Shown here: positions 17,978 to 26,700 of the stretch, in pieces
Numbering within the stretch: position 1 is the stretch's first letter
How the letters are laid out: every line of letters starts with the position of its first letter
Assembly (NCBI GenBank): GCA_045613305.1
Contig: JAZLAU010000031.1
Location: 1-64,000, forward strand
Source: SFTJ01 sp045613305
Lineage (GTDB): Bacteria; Bacteroidota; Bacteroidia; Bacteroidales; Muribaculaceae
DNA length: 64,000 nt
Direction of reading: 5' to 3'
The notes under the pieces: generated by a model
Seen by the model: only the letters and a program-made list of their open reading frames with translations
What the model was told of the DNA's origin: nothing
Database searches by the model: none
Made by a program: the position numbers and the translations under genes

Positions 17978-18145
17978 ATGAGCTTCATCTTAACGAGTTA
18001 TGCACTCGTCACTATGCTCTTTTTTAACCTATTCAACGAACTTGCTAATAACTACATCTGTTGCGCACTTGTGCCGCTTGGTTGGGGGTGCACATGTGTG
18101 GCATGCTTTCGCACACGAAAAAAGGTAACGCGTCGGAAAACATAA
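17978..18145 (+). CDS. Possible small membrane protein
   Basis: An open frame of 55 residues beginning MSFILTSYALVTMLFF, with one or two hydrophobic segments and a highly basic C-terminal tail (RTRKKVTRRKT). It contains four cysteines. It follows the Cys-rich protein by 31 bases. Only codon plausibility, hydrophobicity and the GGAAA seven bases before the ATG support it, so it could be a chance frame. No terminator for the radC transcript is seen before it. Confidence 0.28.
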   Translation: MSFILTSYALVTMLFFNLFNELANNYICCALVPLGWGCTCVACFRTRKKVTRRKT

Positions 18146-18219
18146 CGAGACCTTAATTATATTTCGCGCAGTTGTGTCCGCTCTCCGAGCATTGGACTTG
18201 ATGCGTGGAAAATGGTATT

Positions 18220-18250
18220 AAAAAAGCAGCGCCCTTTATAGAGGGCGCTT
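18220..18250 (-). terminator. Intrinsic terminator after dnaB
   Basis: An eight-base stem (18228-18235 with 18242-18249) is followed on the minus strand by GCTTTTTT. It lies about 50 bases beyond the dnaB stop. Confidence 0.8.
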
Positions 18251-18298
18251 GTATTATGATTTTATCAAAATCCGGCAAAGTACACTTGCGTGTGTAAT

Positions 18299-19873
18299 TT
18301 AGAAACTGACTTCTGTGTCGTCGATTGAACCAGACAAGAAATTTTCATTAGGTATGCCGCCAGTAAATCCAGGAGAAACCGGAGCAGGAGGCATTTCGCC
18401 GTTAGAAGGAGCGTTGATTTTCGATGCAACGAGACCTTGGGTTTTTGTCAGGCTGTTTTCGTCCATGTTTTCAAATCGTGCAAATTCGCCACGGAATCGA
18501 AGGTCAACATCGCCAACGGCACCACTACGGTGCTTGGCGAAGATAAATTTGGCCAAACCTCTAATGTCGCGGCCTTCAGGGTCTTCGCCCGACTTGTAGT
18601 AGTATTCTGGACGGTGTATGAAGCAAACCATGTCGGCGTCTTGCTCGATGGCTCCCGATTCACGAAGGTCAGAAAGTTGAGGCACCTTGCCGTCGGTGCG
18701 GCTTTCTACCGAACGGTTCAACTGCGACAGTGCTATGATAGGAATATTTAATTCTTTGGCCAATTGCTTTAATGAACGAGAAATGGTGCTGACTTCTTGT
18801 TCGCGGCTGCCGAATTTCATGCCGCTTGCGTTCATAAGTTGCAAATAGTCGATGATAATCATTTTCACGTTTTGTTCGCGAACCAAACGACGAGCCTTAG
18901 TGCGGAGTTCGAAAACAGAAAGGCTTGGTGTGTCGTCGACAAACAAAGGTGCAGAATTAAGAGGGCGTATGCGGGTGTGCAATTGTTCCCATTCTTGTCG
19001 TGATAGAGCACCGCTTTTTATCTTATTACCAGGAATTTCGCAGATGTTGCTGATTAAACGGTTAACAAGTTGCAAGTTCGACATTTCGAGCGAGAATACT
19101 GCCACAGGTGTATTGTAGTTAACTGCCATTCGTAGCGCCATAGAAAGCACAAATGCCGTTTTACCCATGGCCGGACGGGCTGCGATAATAACAAGGTCGC
19201 TGCTCTGCCATCCTGAAGTCATACGGTCGATTTCGTCGAATCCGGTTGCCAGGCCGCTCAAACCGTCTTGTCGGTTACCGGCTTCTTCGAGTTTTTTAAG
19301 TGCTTCAAGAATTACGGGGTCAATTCGGGTAACGTCTTTTTTCAGGTTGCTCTGCGATAACTCAAATAGTTTGCCTTCGGCTTCGTGAAGCACGTCGAGG
19401 ATGTCGATAGAGTCATCGAAGGCCAATGACTGAATTTGAGAACTGAAACTGATTAACTCGCGTGCCAAATATTTTTGGGCCACAATTCGTGCATGGAATT
19501 CCACGTTGGCAGCCGAAGCAACGCTTGTGGTGAGTTGCGAAATGCGAAGAGGCCCACCAACTTCTTCAAGAGTGCCTAACACACGAAGTTGTTCGGTTAC
19601 GGTGAGCATGTCGATGGGTTGCGACATACTGCCAAGGGTTTGAATTGCTTCGTAGATTTTTTGGTTTTGTGGGTTGTAGAAGCAATCGGGCTTTAAGATA
19701 TCTACAATCTTTGAATAAGCGTCTTTTTCAAGCATAAGAGCACCTAGAACGGCTTCTTCGAGTTCAAGGTTTTGGGGTTGAACTTTTCCGAATTCGTTCA
19801 CTACTTCGTTGACTGTAGGGGCTTTGCGTTTATATTGTCGCTTTTTTTGTTCTTCGGTTTGCTTAAATTCCAT
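18299..19873 (-). CDS. dnaB: Replicative DNA helicase DnaB
   Basis: A 524-residue hexameric replicative helicase. A basic lead of about 35 residues precedes the N-terminal DnaB domain (NLELEEAVLGALMLE). The RecA-like core has Walker A ARPAMGKTAF near 233, VFSLEM, Walker B MIIIDYLQLM, then ALSQLNR and the DLRESGAIEQDADMV block. No intein is present. The C terminus is a Pro/Gly-rich flexible tail of about 50 residues. The start is ATG 19873: a nine-codon extension to TTG 19900 is rejected because that TTG is part of the -7 promoter box TAACTTTG. Single-gene unit with its own terminator. Confidence 0.97.
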   Translation of the reverse strand: MEFKQTEEQKKRQYKRKAPTVNEVVNEFGKVQPQNLELEEAVLGALMLEKDAYSKIVDILKPDCFYNPQNQKIYEAIQTLGSMSQPIDMLTVTEQLRVLGTLEEVGGPLRISQLTTSVASAANVEFHARIVAQKYLARELISFSSQIQSLAFDDSIDILDVLHEAEGKLFELSQSNLKKDVTRIDPVILEALKKLEEAGNRQDGLSGLATGFDEIDRMTSGWQSSDLVIIAARPAMGKTAFVLSMALRMAVNYNTPVAVFSLEMSNLQLVNRLISNICEIPGNKIKSGALSRQEWEQLHTRIRPLNSAPLFVDDTPSLSVFELRTKARRLVREQNVKMIIIDYLQLMNASGMKFGSREQEVSTISRSLKQLAKELNIPIIALSQLNRSVESRTDGKVPQLSDLRESGAIEQDADMVCFIHRPEYYYKSGEDPEGRDIRGLAKFIFAKHRSGAVGDVDLRFRGEFARFENMDENSLTKTQGLVASKINAPSNGEMPPAPVSPGFTGGIPNENFLSGSIDDTEVSF

Positions 19874-19897
19874 GCGGCTATGTGTTGTTTTATGTGG

Positions 19898-19905
19898 CAA
19901 AGTTA
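19898..19905 (-). promoter_or_regulatory. -7 box of the dnaB promoter
   Basis: TAACTTTG on the minus strand, an exact TAnnTTTG, 24 bases before ATG 19873. No good TTTG is found at the usual -33 distance. Confidence 0.5.
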
Positions 19906-20038
19906 AAAAAAAATCAATACCTTAAGAAATATATGCGCAAATGTTTTTTAACGCGTTTTCAACAATGGCTTTGCTGCATGTTGAAAAAGTGGCGGTGTGA
20001 GGTGTAGATTTTTTTGGTGGTTTGAGCGATGGGTAATG

Positions 20039-20073
20039 AAAAAGCAGCGAGTTGATGATTGTCAACCCGCTGC
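20039..20073 (-). terminator. Intrinsic terminator after ald
   Basis: A 12-base stem with one mismatch (20044-20055 with 20062-20073) followed by five T on the minus strand, about 30 bases after the ald stop. The 130 bases between this and the dnaB promoter hold nothing recognisable. Confidence 0.75.
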
Positions 20074-20105
20074 CAGAGTATTATGAGAATATAGGGATAT
20101 TCAGA

Positions 20106-21218
20106 TTATAGCACTTCGTCGACTGGAGTGTAAGGCAAACCGAATACTTGAGCAACTGCTTCGTAAGTGATTTTTCCTTCCACTGCGTTCAATCCAAGTT
20201 TTAGAGCAGGGTCGTCGGTGCAGGCCTTTTTCCAACCCTTGTTGGCAAGAGCCACAACATAAGGTAGTGTAGCGTTTGTAAGAGCGCGAGTAGATGTGCA
20301 AGGCACTGCTCCAGGAATATTGGCCACTGCATAGTGTACGATGCCGTCGATAGAGTAAACAGGGTCGCTATGAGATGTTGCGTGCGAAGTTTCGAAGCAA
20401 CCGCCTTGGTCGATGGCCACGTCGACTAATACTGAACCTGGTTGAAGGAGTTTCAACATGTCCTTAGTGATTAGGTGAGGGGCTTTGTCGCCAGGAATCA
20501 ACACAGAACCAATTACAAGGTCGGTTGTAGGAAGTTCGGCGCGTATGTTATATTCGCTTGAGTAAAGAGTCTTAACATTCTTAGGCATTACGTCGTCGAG
20601 ATAGCGAAGACGCTTAAGGTTGATGTCGGTGATGGTAACTTCGGCGCCCATGCCCGCAGCAATTAGAGCAGCGTTGGTCCCAACGGTGCCGGCTCCAAGC
20701 ACAAGCACGCGAGCTGGTTTCACGCCAGTAACGCCGCCAAGCAAGATGCCCTTGCCCGATTGTGGCTTTTCAAGGAAGCGTGCTCCTTCTTGAGTGGCCA
20801 TGCGGCCGGCAATTTCACTCATTGGTACAAGAAGTGGCAGGCTTCTGTCGGCCAATTCTACTGTTTCGTAAGCTAAACATACCGATTTGCTTTCAAGCAT
20901 AGCATCGGTAAGCGTACGGTCGCATGCAAAGTGGAAGTAAGTGAAGAGTAATTGTCCCTCTTTGATGAGTTTGTATTCAGGTTCAATAGGTTCCTTTACT
21001 TTCACAATCATATCGGCTTTTTCGTAAACATCGGCGATGGTAGGCAAAATTGTAGCCCCTACGCTCTCGTAGTGCTCATCTGCAAATCCGCTTCCTTCGC
21101 CTGCTGATTTTTGAACATAAACGGTATGGCCGTTTTTTACTAATACTGCAACTCCGGCTGGAGTCATGCCAACGCGATTTTCGTTGTTCTTGATTTCTTT
21201 AGGAATGCCAACGATCAT
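20106..21218 (-). CDS. ald: Alanine dehydrogenase
   Basis: A 370-residue NAD-dependent enzyme interconverting L-alanine with pyruvate and ammonia. It begins MIVGIPKEIKNNENRVG, the family opening with a substrate-binding Arg, and has the YFHFACD and KVKEPIEPE blocks. The Rossmann loop is VLVLGAGTVGTNAALIAAGMGAEV, seen here as GAGTVG near residue 175. Length agrees with AlaDH rather than the longer transhydrogenase PntA. The start is ATG 21218; a 37-codon upstream extension is rejected because it crosses the promoter and does not match the family. Single gene with its own promoter and terminator. Confidence 0.95.
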   Translation of the reverse strand: MIVGIPKEIKNNENRVGMTPAGVAVLVKNGHTVYVQKSAGEGSGFADEHYESVGATILPTIADVYEKADMIVKVKEPIEPEYKLIKEGQLLFTYFHFACDRTLTDAMLESKSVCLAYETVELADRSLPLLVPMSEIAGRMATQEGARFLEKPQSGKGILLGGVTGVKPARVLVLGAGTVGTNAALIAAGMGAEVTITDINLKRLRYLDDVMPKNVKTLYSSEYNIRAELPTTDLVIGSVLIPGDKAPHLITKDMLKLLQPGSVLVDVAIDQGGCFETSHATSHSDPVYSIDGIVHYAVANIPGAVPCTSTRALTNATLPYVVALANKGWKKACTDDPALKLGLNAVEGKITYEAVAQVFGLPYTPVDEVL

Positions 21219-21262
21219 GATAGATAAATTTAAAGGTTTGTAGCTATAAAAAACTTTTGAAA

Positions 21263-21293
21263 CAAAAATAAAAAATGATTTGGTTTTTTCAAA
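21263..21293 (-). promoter_or_regulatory. Promoter of ald
   Basis: On the minus strand TTTG (21290-21293), a 19-base spacer, then TATTTTTG (21263-21270). Both boxes match the Bacteroidota consensus. The leader is about 35 bases. Confidence 0.65.
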
Positions 21294-21316
21294 TATTTGA
21301 GTGCAAAATTTTACAT

Positions 21317-21358
21317 AAAAAAACAGCAACGATTTTTGAAAACCGTTGCTGTTTTTTT
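21317..21358. terminator. Symmetric intrinsic terminator after efp
   Basis: A perfect 15-bp stem with A/T flanks (21317-21331 with 21344-21358, loop of 12). It ends efp on the minus strand just before the ald promoter, keeping efp readthrough out of ald. Confidence 0.88.
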
Positions 21359-21392
21359 ATGTGTAGGGAATGTTATTCCTGGAAATTAAAGC

Positions 21393-21959
21393 TTATGCTT
21401 TAACGCGACCAACATAAGAACCATCGCGAGTGTCAACTTCAATAGTTTCGCCTTCGTTGATGAATAGAGGAACGCGAACTGTTGCACCTGTTTCAACAGT
21501 AGCTGGCTTAAGGGTGTTTGTTGCAGTGTCGCCCTTTAGACCTGGTTCTGTGTAAGTAATCTTCAAGATAGTCTTAATAGGCATTTCAGCGAAAAGAACA
21601 GTTTCAGTAGATGCGTCAGAAACAACTTCTACAACGTCGCCTTCCTTCATGAACTCAACACCTGTTACAAGATCTTTTGCGATAGGAATTTGTTCGTAAG
21701 TTTCTTGGTTCATAAAGATGTTGTCATCGCCTTCAGCATAAAGGAATTGATAAGGACGGCGTTCTACGCGTACGTCTTCCAATTTTTCGCCGATGTTAAA
21801 ACGACGTTCAAGTACTCGACCGTCAACAACGTCCTTTAATTTTGTGCGCATAAATGTGTTACCCTTACCTGGCTTCACGTGAAGGAATTCGATGCAAAAA
21901 TAAAGTCTGTTGTCCAAACGAATGCAAGTTCCGTTCTTGATGTCTTGTGAGTTAATCAT
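21393..21959 (-). CDS. efp: Translation elongation factor P
   Basis: A 188-residue EF-P, which helps ribosomes through consecutive prolines. The three-domain order is visible: an N-terminal KOW-like domain with the tip loop HVKPGKGNTF, where Lys32 is the usual modification position, an OB domain starting near residue 65, and a C-terminal OB domain ending SYVGRVKA. The tip carries Lys rather than Arg, so an EarP-type rhamnosylated loop is unlikely; no modifying enzyme is encoded nearby. It diverges from rpmH, placing two translation genes on one regulatory region. Confidence 0.97.
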   Translation of the reverse strand: MINSQDIKNGTCIRLDNRLYFCIEFLHVKPGKGNTFMRTKLKDVVDGRVLERRFNIGEKLEDVRVERRPYQFLYAEGDDNIFMNQETYEQIPIAKDLVTGVEFMKEGDVVEVVSDASTETVLFAEMPIKTILKITYTEPGLKGDTATNTLKPATVETGATVRVPLFINEGETIEVDTRDGSYVGRVKA

Positions 21960-22015
21960 AAAAATTCTTTGTAAAATATTATTAGTATTCGTTTATTTGC
22001 TGTGGTTTGCGAGTG

Positions 22016-22047
22016 CAAAATTAATTGAAAATAAGGTAAATCGCAAA
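22016..22047 (-). promoter_or_regulatory. Promoter of efp
   Basis: On the minus strand TTTG (22044-22047), a 20-base spacer and TAATTTTG (22016-22023): a perfect consensus. The leader is about 50 bases. Confidence 0.7.
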
Positions 22048-22075
22048 AAAGTTTAATGTAAAAATGCTCTAACGT

Positions 22076-22106
22076 TTTGTAAATTTGAAAAAAGTAACTA
22101 ATTTTG
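22076..22106 (+). promoter_or_regulatory. Promoter of rpmH
   Basis: TTTG (22076-22079), a 19-base spacer and TAATTTTG (22099-22106): a perfect consensus, divergent from the efp promoter about 30 bases away. The leader to ATG 22161 is about 48 bases. Confidence 0.7.
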
Positions 22107-22160
22107 CAGTCCGAATCGTGAGTTCAAAAAGAAATAACAAAAAAATAAATAAATACGGTA

Positions 22161-22313
22161 ATGAAAAGAACATTCCAACCTTCGAACAGAAAGAAAGCCA
22201 ACAAGCATGGCTTCCGTCACAGAATGCAAACTGCAGATGGTCGTAAAGTATTAGCGCGTCGTCGCGCTAAGGGTCGTTACAGCCTTACAGTTTCTGATTC
22301 TGTAAACAAGTAA
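22161..22313 (+). CDS. rpmH: Large-subunit ribosomal protein bL34
   Basis: A 50-residue, strongly basic protein with the universal bL34 pattern: MKRTFQPSNRKKANKHGF, the block RMQTADGRKVLARRRAKGR and a short tail. It binds 23S rRNA in the large subunit. It is not followed by rnpA or yidC, the usual partners in many bacteria, but stands alone and diverges from efp. The C-terminal extension SLTVSDSVNK is a few residues longer than in E. coli, as in other Bacteroidetes. Confidence 0.97.
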   Translation: MKRTFQPSNRKKANKHGFRHRMQTADGRKVLARRRAKGRYSLTVSDSVNK

Positions 22314-22358
22314 TTTTTGACACTAACCCTGTAGAGGGACTTTGTTTTTAAGGTATAG

Positions 22359-22388
22359 AGCCGTTGATATCCAATGATAGCAACGGCT
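22359..22388 (+). terminator. Hairpin after rpmH
   Basis: An eight-base stem (22359-22366 with 22381-22388) without a clean T tract. It is probably the 3' end of the rpmH transcript. Confidence 0.45.
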
Positions 22389-22447
22389 ATTAGTGTTTGT
22401 AGCGGTGTGGCCTTGTGGGTGAGGTCATATCGCAATTTTTTTTGCTA

Positions 22448-23128
22448 TTAGTCGAGCACTATAGGCAGCAAATCATAGATGTTGTCGATTATTATTGCAG
22501 GATTGTGCGTTTTGTTGCCATTAAAGTTTTGCGGGTGAATGTTCTCTCCGTTGTCTTCAATGCAGATGGTGGTCCATCCAAGTCTGTTGGGATGAAAGAA
22601 ATCTTTTGCTGTGTTATCGCCAACGTAGAAGAAGTGTTTTGCTTGGGGATACCGTTCCATTAATTTCTTGAAAGGGAGCACGTCGGTCTTTTCTGCTCCT
22701 ATTTCTTCCGATATGCTTATGTTTTCGTTGTTAAAGAAGCGGTTTAGCCCCAGTGCTTCGATTTTGTTTCGTTGGGTTAGGCTTCGTCCGTCGGTTATGA
22801 GGCACAGCACAGCGTCTTCGCCTTGCAGGTATTCTAATGTTAGTTCTGCAGTGCGACTAAGCGAGATGTTGGGCTTGTGGTTGCGGTAGGTTGCCACGAG
22901 GTCTGCAATGTTGATTTCGCGATTGATGGCGTTGGCAAGTGCGTCAAATGGATTTTGCTTGTTGCGAAATGCCTGTTCCATAACATTAAAAGCGTTCTCA
23001 AAACCGTATTCTTCGCGCACTTGAAGGCTCACTGCATGGTAAGCCGAAATGACAAAGTCGATTTCTTTGTATAGAGTATCGTCGAGGTCAAACGCAATTA
23101 TTTTAGTGTTTTCATTATATTCAGTCAT
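22448..23128 (-). CDS. HAD-superfamily hydrolase
   Basis: A 226-residue HAD phosphatase-like enzyme. Motif I is FDLDDTLYKE at about residues 13-22, motif II is LITDGRS near 115, motif III is the Lys in the segment TDVLPFKK, and motif IV is FYVGDNTAKDF. The helical cap between motifs I and II is typical of the C1 group. The tail NPAIIIDNIYDLL suggests a sugar-phosphate or nucleotide substrate, but none can be assigned. It begins 24 bases after the UpxY-like antiterminator stop and is probably in its transcript. Confidence 0.85.
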   Translation of the reverse strand: MTEYNENTKIIAFDLDDTLYKEIDFVISAYHAVSLQVREEYGFENAFNVMEQAFRNKQNPFDALANAINREINIADLVATYRNHKPNISLSRTAELTLEYLQGEDAVLCLITDGRSLTQRNKIEALGLNRFFNNENISISEEIGAEKTDVLPFKKLMERYPQAKHFFYVGDNTAKDFFHPNRLGWTTICIEDNGENIHPQNFNGNKTHNPAIIIDNIYDLLPIVLD

Positions 23129-23152
23129 GTGGTAATAAGGTGACGTTTGTTA

Positions 23153-23722
23153 TTATATATCAATTTTTTCAAGCAGGGAGCGGTGTATGTTGGCAGTAGC
23201 AACAGCCACAACACCAGGAATCGACACCACCACACGCCGGTCGCCCTTAATTCGGATAAAAGTCCCCTCAGCGCCCTCAAATATGCCACCAATTACACGC
23301 ACCTTGTCGCCCTTGCTTAAGAGCCCGGGGTCGTGGTCAAGATAGATGAGTTGTTCGTCGTATTGGCCAGCCACGGCTATGAAGTTGGCCATTTGTTGGT
23401 CGGGTATAACTATAGGACTTTTTTTGTCGCTGTCCATTATGTAGCGTATGGGAAGGGTGGTTGATGCTTTGTACTCAACCATTTTCGATTGTTCGATGTG
23501 GATAAAGATGAGGTTGTGAACCGATGGCATGAGTTTTTTTGTCACCTTGCTGCCTTTTTTCACATATTTATATTGCATAGGGATGAAGTTCTCGATATTT
23601 TGTTTATCGAGATTCTCTTTGACTTTCAGTTCGCGATTGTATGTAACGCGAATTGCATACCACTTTTTTGCTTCGGGCATGATGTTGTTTGCCTGTTTGA
23701 TGTTGTCGTGAGAATTATTCAT
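23153..23722 (-). CDS. UpxY/NusG-like transcription antiterminator
   Basis: A 189-residue NusG paralogue. The NGN domain covers about residues 20-115 (KKWYAIRVTYNRELKV, then FIPMQYKYV and SVHNLIFIHI). A KOW domain follows near 132-185 (LSKGDKVRVIGGIFEGAEG). In Bacteroides such UpxY proteins head capsule loci and let polymerase read through long leaders. Here there is no capsule locus: the only downstream gene is a HAD phosphatase, so its target must be distant or be this small unit. A 14-bp perfect palindrome sits in front of it. The housekeeping NusG would be expected beside rplK and is not in the window. Confidence 0.85.
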   Translation of the reverse strand: MNNSHDNIKQANNIMPEAKKWYAIRVTYNRELKVKENLDKQNIENFIPMQYKYVKKGSKVTKKLMPSVHNLIFIHIEQSKMVEYKASTTLPIRYIMDSDKKSPIVIPDQQMANFIAVAGQYDEQLIYLDHDPGLLSKGDKVRVIGGIFEGAEGTFIRIKGDRRVVVSIPGVVAVATANIHRSLLEKIDI

Positions 23723-23730
23723 CTATATGC

Positions 23731-23764
23731 TTTGTAAAGGCAAGCGTTCACTTGCCTTTACAAA
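23731..23764. promoter_or_regulatory. 14-bp perfect palindrome in front of the UpxY-like gene
   Basis: Bases 23731-23744 and 23751-23764 are exact reverse complements around a six-base loop. One arm overlaps the -7 box of the UpxY-like gene, and the other lies within 10 bases of its start codon. It also lies just beyond the stop of the alpha-2-macroglobulin-like gene, so it may be a terminator, an operator or an RNA hairpin in the leader. Confidence 0.65.
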
Positions 23765-23768
23765 GATA
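23761..23768 (-). promoter_or_regulatory. -7 box for the UpxY-like gene
   Basis: TATCTTTG on the minus strand, exact TAnnTTTG, 38 bases before the ATG at 23722. A convincing -33 box is absent. Confidence 0.45.
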
Positions 23769-23773
23769 ATAAA

Positions 23774-26700
23774 TTATTTGACAATCACATTGAATCCAGC
23801 AGAGTGGGCCGAGAATTGCGGCGCGTATTGGCATTGAATGGTGGCTATGCCGATGTTAAACGAGCCGGGGTTTGTGACATACACATCATATCCAATCACA
23901 TAAGTGTCTTTATTAAGGAATGGAATAAAGATGTTTGTGGCGGAGTCCTTTATTTCGTGATACATAAAGCAATTGTCTTCGATGCTATAGTGCGAAATTT
24001 TCTCTACAGGTTCGAAGCATGCTCCGCGTTGGTCGTTTAGAGTGATGCATTCCATCGATTTGCCGCACTTGATGGTGCACTGAATGCGAACCTTATCGCC
24101 AACCTTGAGTTCTTTTGCCTTTTTTAGTTTTCCGTCGTTGTCATACACCAAAAAAGTCTTTGTGACAGAAAGGTCGTCTACGCTTTTTTCTTTGATGGTA
24201 GTTACAGGTGCTGCATACTGGCAGTAAACTGCGCCCCAGGCAGGGCTGTCGGCGTCGGTGCGCTCAATTGTGATGTTGGCGTTTGCTGCATCGGTGGCCA
24301 ATATCTCTTTGCGAGCGTATCCTAAATATTGGTCGATGTCGTCGAAAATTACGGTTTTGTTGCCAATGCTGATTGTGGGCATGGCAGAGGTTGTGAGCCA
24401 GTTGCTGCCGGTTGAAAGTATGGTGTACACCGCGTGGCTGGCAAGACTATGATTGCCCCAATCGTTGGTTTGCTTGTTAAGGAGCACCCATTTGCGTATT
24501 TCGTCGATTTCGTTTTTGCGTTGGTCTACTTCGTTAAGTGCTTCGAGAATGACAAGGGTGTTGCGCAGTTTGCCGAACTCGTCATACCAGTATGTGTCGA
24601 TAGCGTCCCAATACATGCCACGATTAGGCGTTGTGATGCCATATTGACGAATTGACTCGGAGATTTTGCGAGCACTATTCTTCTTACCCTCACGGTTCAA
24701 CACTATGGCTTGATATGCTTTATCGGTTATACTGCATTTGCCCCAGTTTTTCTCAATGTCGGAGATTATGCGCTTTGCATAGTTTTTGTTGCTGTCAGGA
24801 ATAGGGTATTTGCTAAGTTGTTGGTGAATGTAGATGTATTCGTAGAAATTGTGGAACGTTAGTTTGTGTTTTTGGGCATCACGGAACAGGATGTTATATT
24901 GTGTGTCCATATATTTCACTGCTTTGCCCACCATTGAATTTATGTCACTGTCGTCAGTGAGATATCCGAGATTGAACAATTCGCCCATTAGTTGCAGCAC
25001 TTCGGTAGTTGCGCTCAGCGAACTCTTGCAATTATCGTATTTAATCCAAGTGAAACCACCATCGGCAAGTTGCAAATCTTTAAGTTTAGCAATGATTAGT
25101 TGGCGGTTGGTTTCGGCTGTGCTCTTGTCGAAAAGTTGGTCCAAACTATTCATTCTAAGTGTTTGACGTTCGGCTTCATTAATCCAAGGCGAAGCCAAAA
25201 GATTGCCAATTTTGAGGTCAGCATTCTTTTCAAGCGACGAAGTCAAAGCGCTATGCTCCTTAGGTTGGGCTTTCCAATAGTTGATGGCTTCTGCTATTTT
25301 AGGATTGCTGTTAGCAACGCCTTCGGCAAGAGTAAGGGCATAGAGCGAATGTGCCAATTGTGAAGATGAGCGAGCATCCTTGTTGAATATTGAAGGCAGT
25401 GCAGTTACGCAATACCACATAGGATTGTTGCAATATTCAAGGGTGATGCGAGCATCGTTTTTGAAATTAGGCAGCATTGCATGGTGCGCGCTGGTTTTAG
25501 CGTCGATAAAGAATGTCTCGGTTTCGATAACGGGGTCTACATCGCTTAAAACAGGCACCATCACTTGTTCGCCGTCGCCGAATCTGCCGTTTGAGGCCTT
25601 AATTCTGAATCCAACGAAATCGGCATCGGCAGGAGCGGTGAAGTTGATGGTAAGCGAGGTGTCGGACATTGCCGCCAGACCGTGCTTGAATGCTTGTGAC
25701 GCAAGAATTTTTTCGGTGCGAGGGTCAAATAATTCGATTGTGGCAACAAATTCAATTTCTTTGTCGGTTTTGTTGGCCAAGTTTGCGGCTAAAGCCGTGG
25801 TGTCGCCGGTGCGCAAGAAACGTGGCATGTTGGCTTTCACCATGATTGGCTTGCTTGTTACCACTTCGCGCTCCAATCGGTTGAATAGGGTTTGCTCGTT
25901 GTAGGCAACGGCTTGCATAAGCCAAGTGCTATTGTGATTTGGAACATCGAATTCTATGTGGAACGAGCCGTCGTTTTCCGACACGATGTTTGGCATCCAA
26001 AGTGCGGTTTTTATGTCGCCGGTGCGCAATGTGATATTATCAAGAACTGCGCCATGCTCGGCATCTGATTTGATGCCATAGTCCGAGCCGGGGGCTGCTG
26101 CATCTAACATCATTTCTTCCTCTACGCTTTCAGACTCCTTCATAATAGAGTTATAACGTAAGGAGGTGGCCAATGAGTTAGCCGACTTGTACATAACCAT
26201 TCTGCCGAAGCGCTGTTGAAAGAAATGCTGGTCGTAGTAATTGAGGTAAGGAGTAGAGGCTGTGTATTCTGTTAGAAAATCGTCGCTGCGATGATAAGAG
26301 AGTGATGAGTTTTGGGTATATGGTAGGTTGATGTTGCTAAAGAATTGGAGGAAGTTAGGACTTGATATTTTCCAAATGTTTTGCTTGATGTTGTTGACGG
26401 CCATATCGGTTAGTGCAAGCATGGCAAAGCCCTTCACGGGGTTGCCGTGATTGTCAATAATGCGGAAACTCCATTTCTCGCGGCCGCCAGAGTATAGGTT
26501 GTCGCGGAACGTTGTGGTTTCGAGTTTTAACGATTTTGTTCGTTCCTTTGAGATTAGTTGAGCCGATGCTTGATGGCACTCATAATCTTTGAAAGAGATG
26601 AAGTTAATTTCGGTGATTTCGTTTTCTCCGAAAGGCAATTCGAAGTAGAATGTGTGCAAGCCTTTATTGAAGTGCAACCATCCCGAAGATAGCATTTTGG

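Noticed and set aside
17810..18145. A 111-residue frame overlapping the Cys-rich small protein
   Set aside because: Its first half is out of frame with a better-supported gene. Only the downstream part from ATG 17978 is kept, at low confidence.
21219..21329. A 37-codon upstream extension of ald
   Set aside because: It overlaps the ald promoter, is rich in Phe and Lys from A/T-rich DNA, and does not match alanine dehydrogenases.
23153..23722. Interpreting the UpxY-like gene as the start of a capsule locus
   Set aside because: No polysaccharide export, flippase or glycosyltransferase genes follow; only a HAD phosphatase is downstream.
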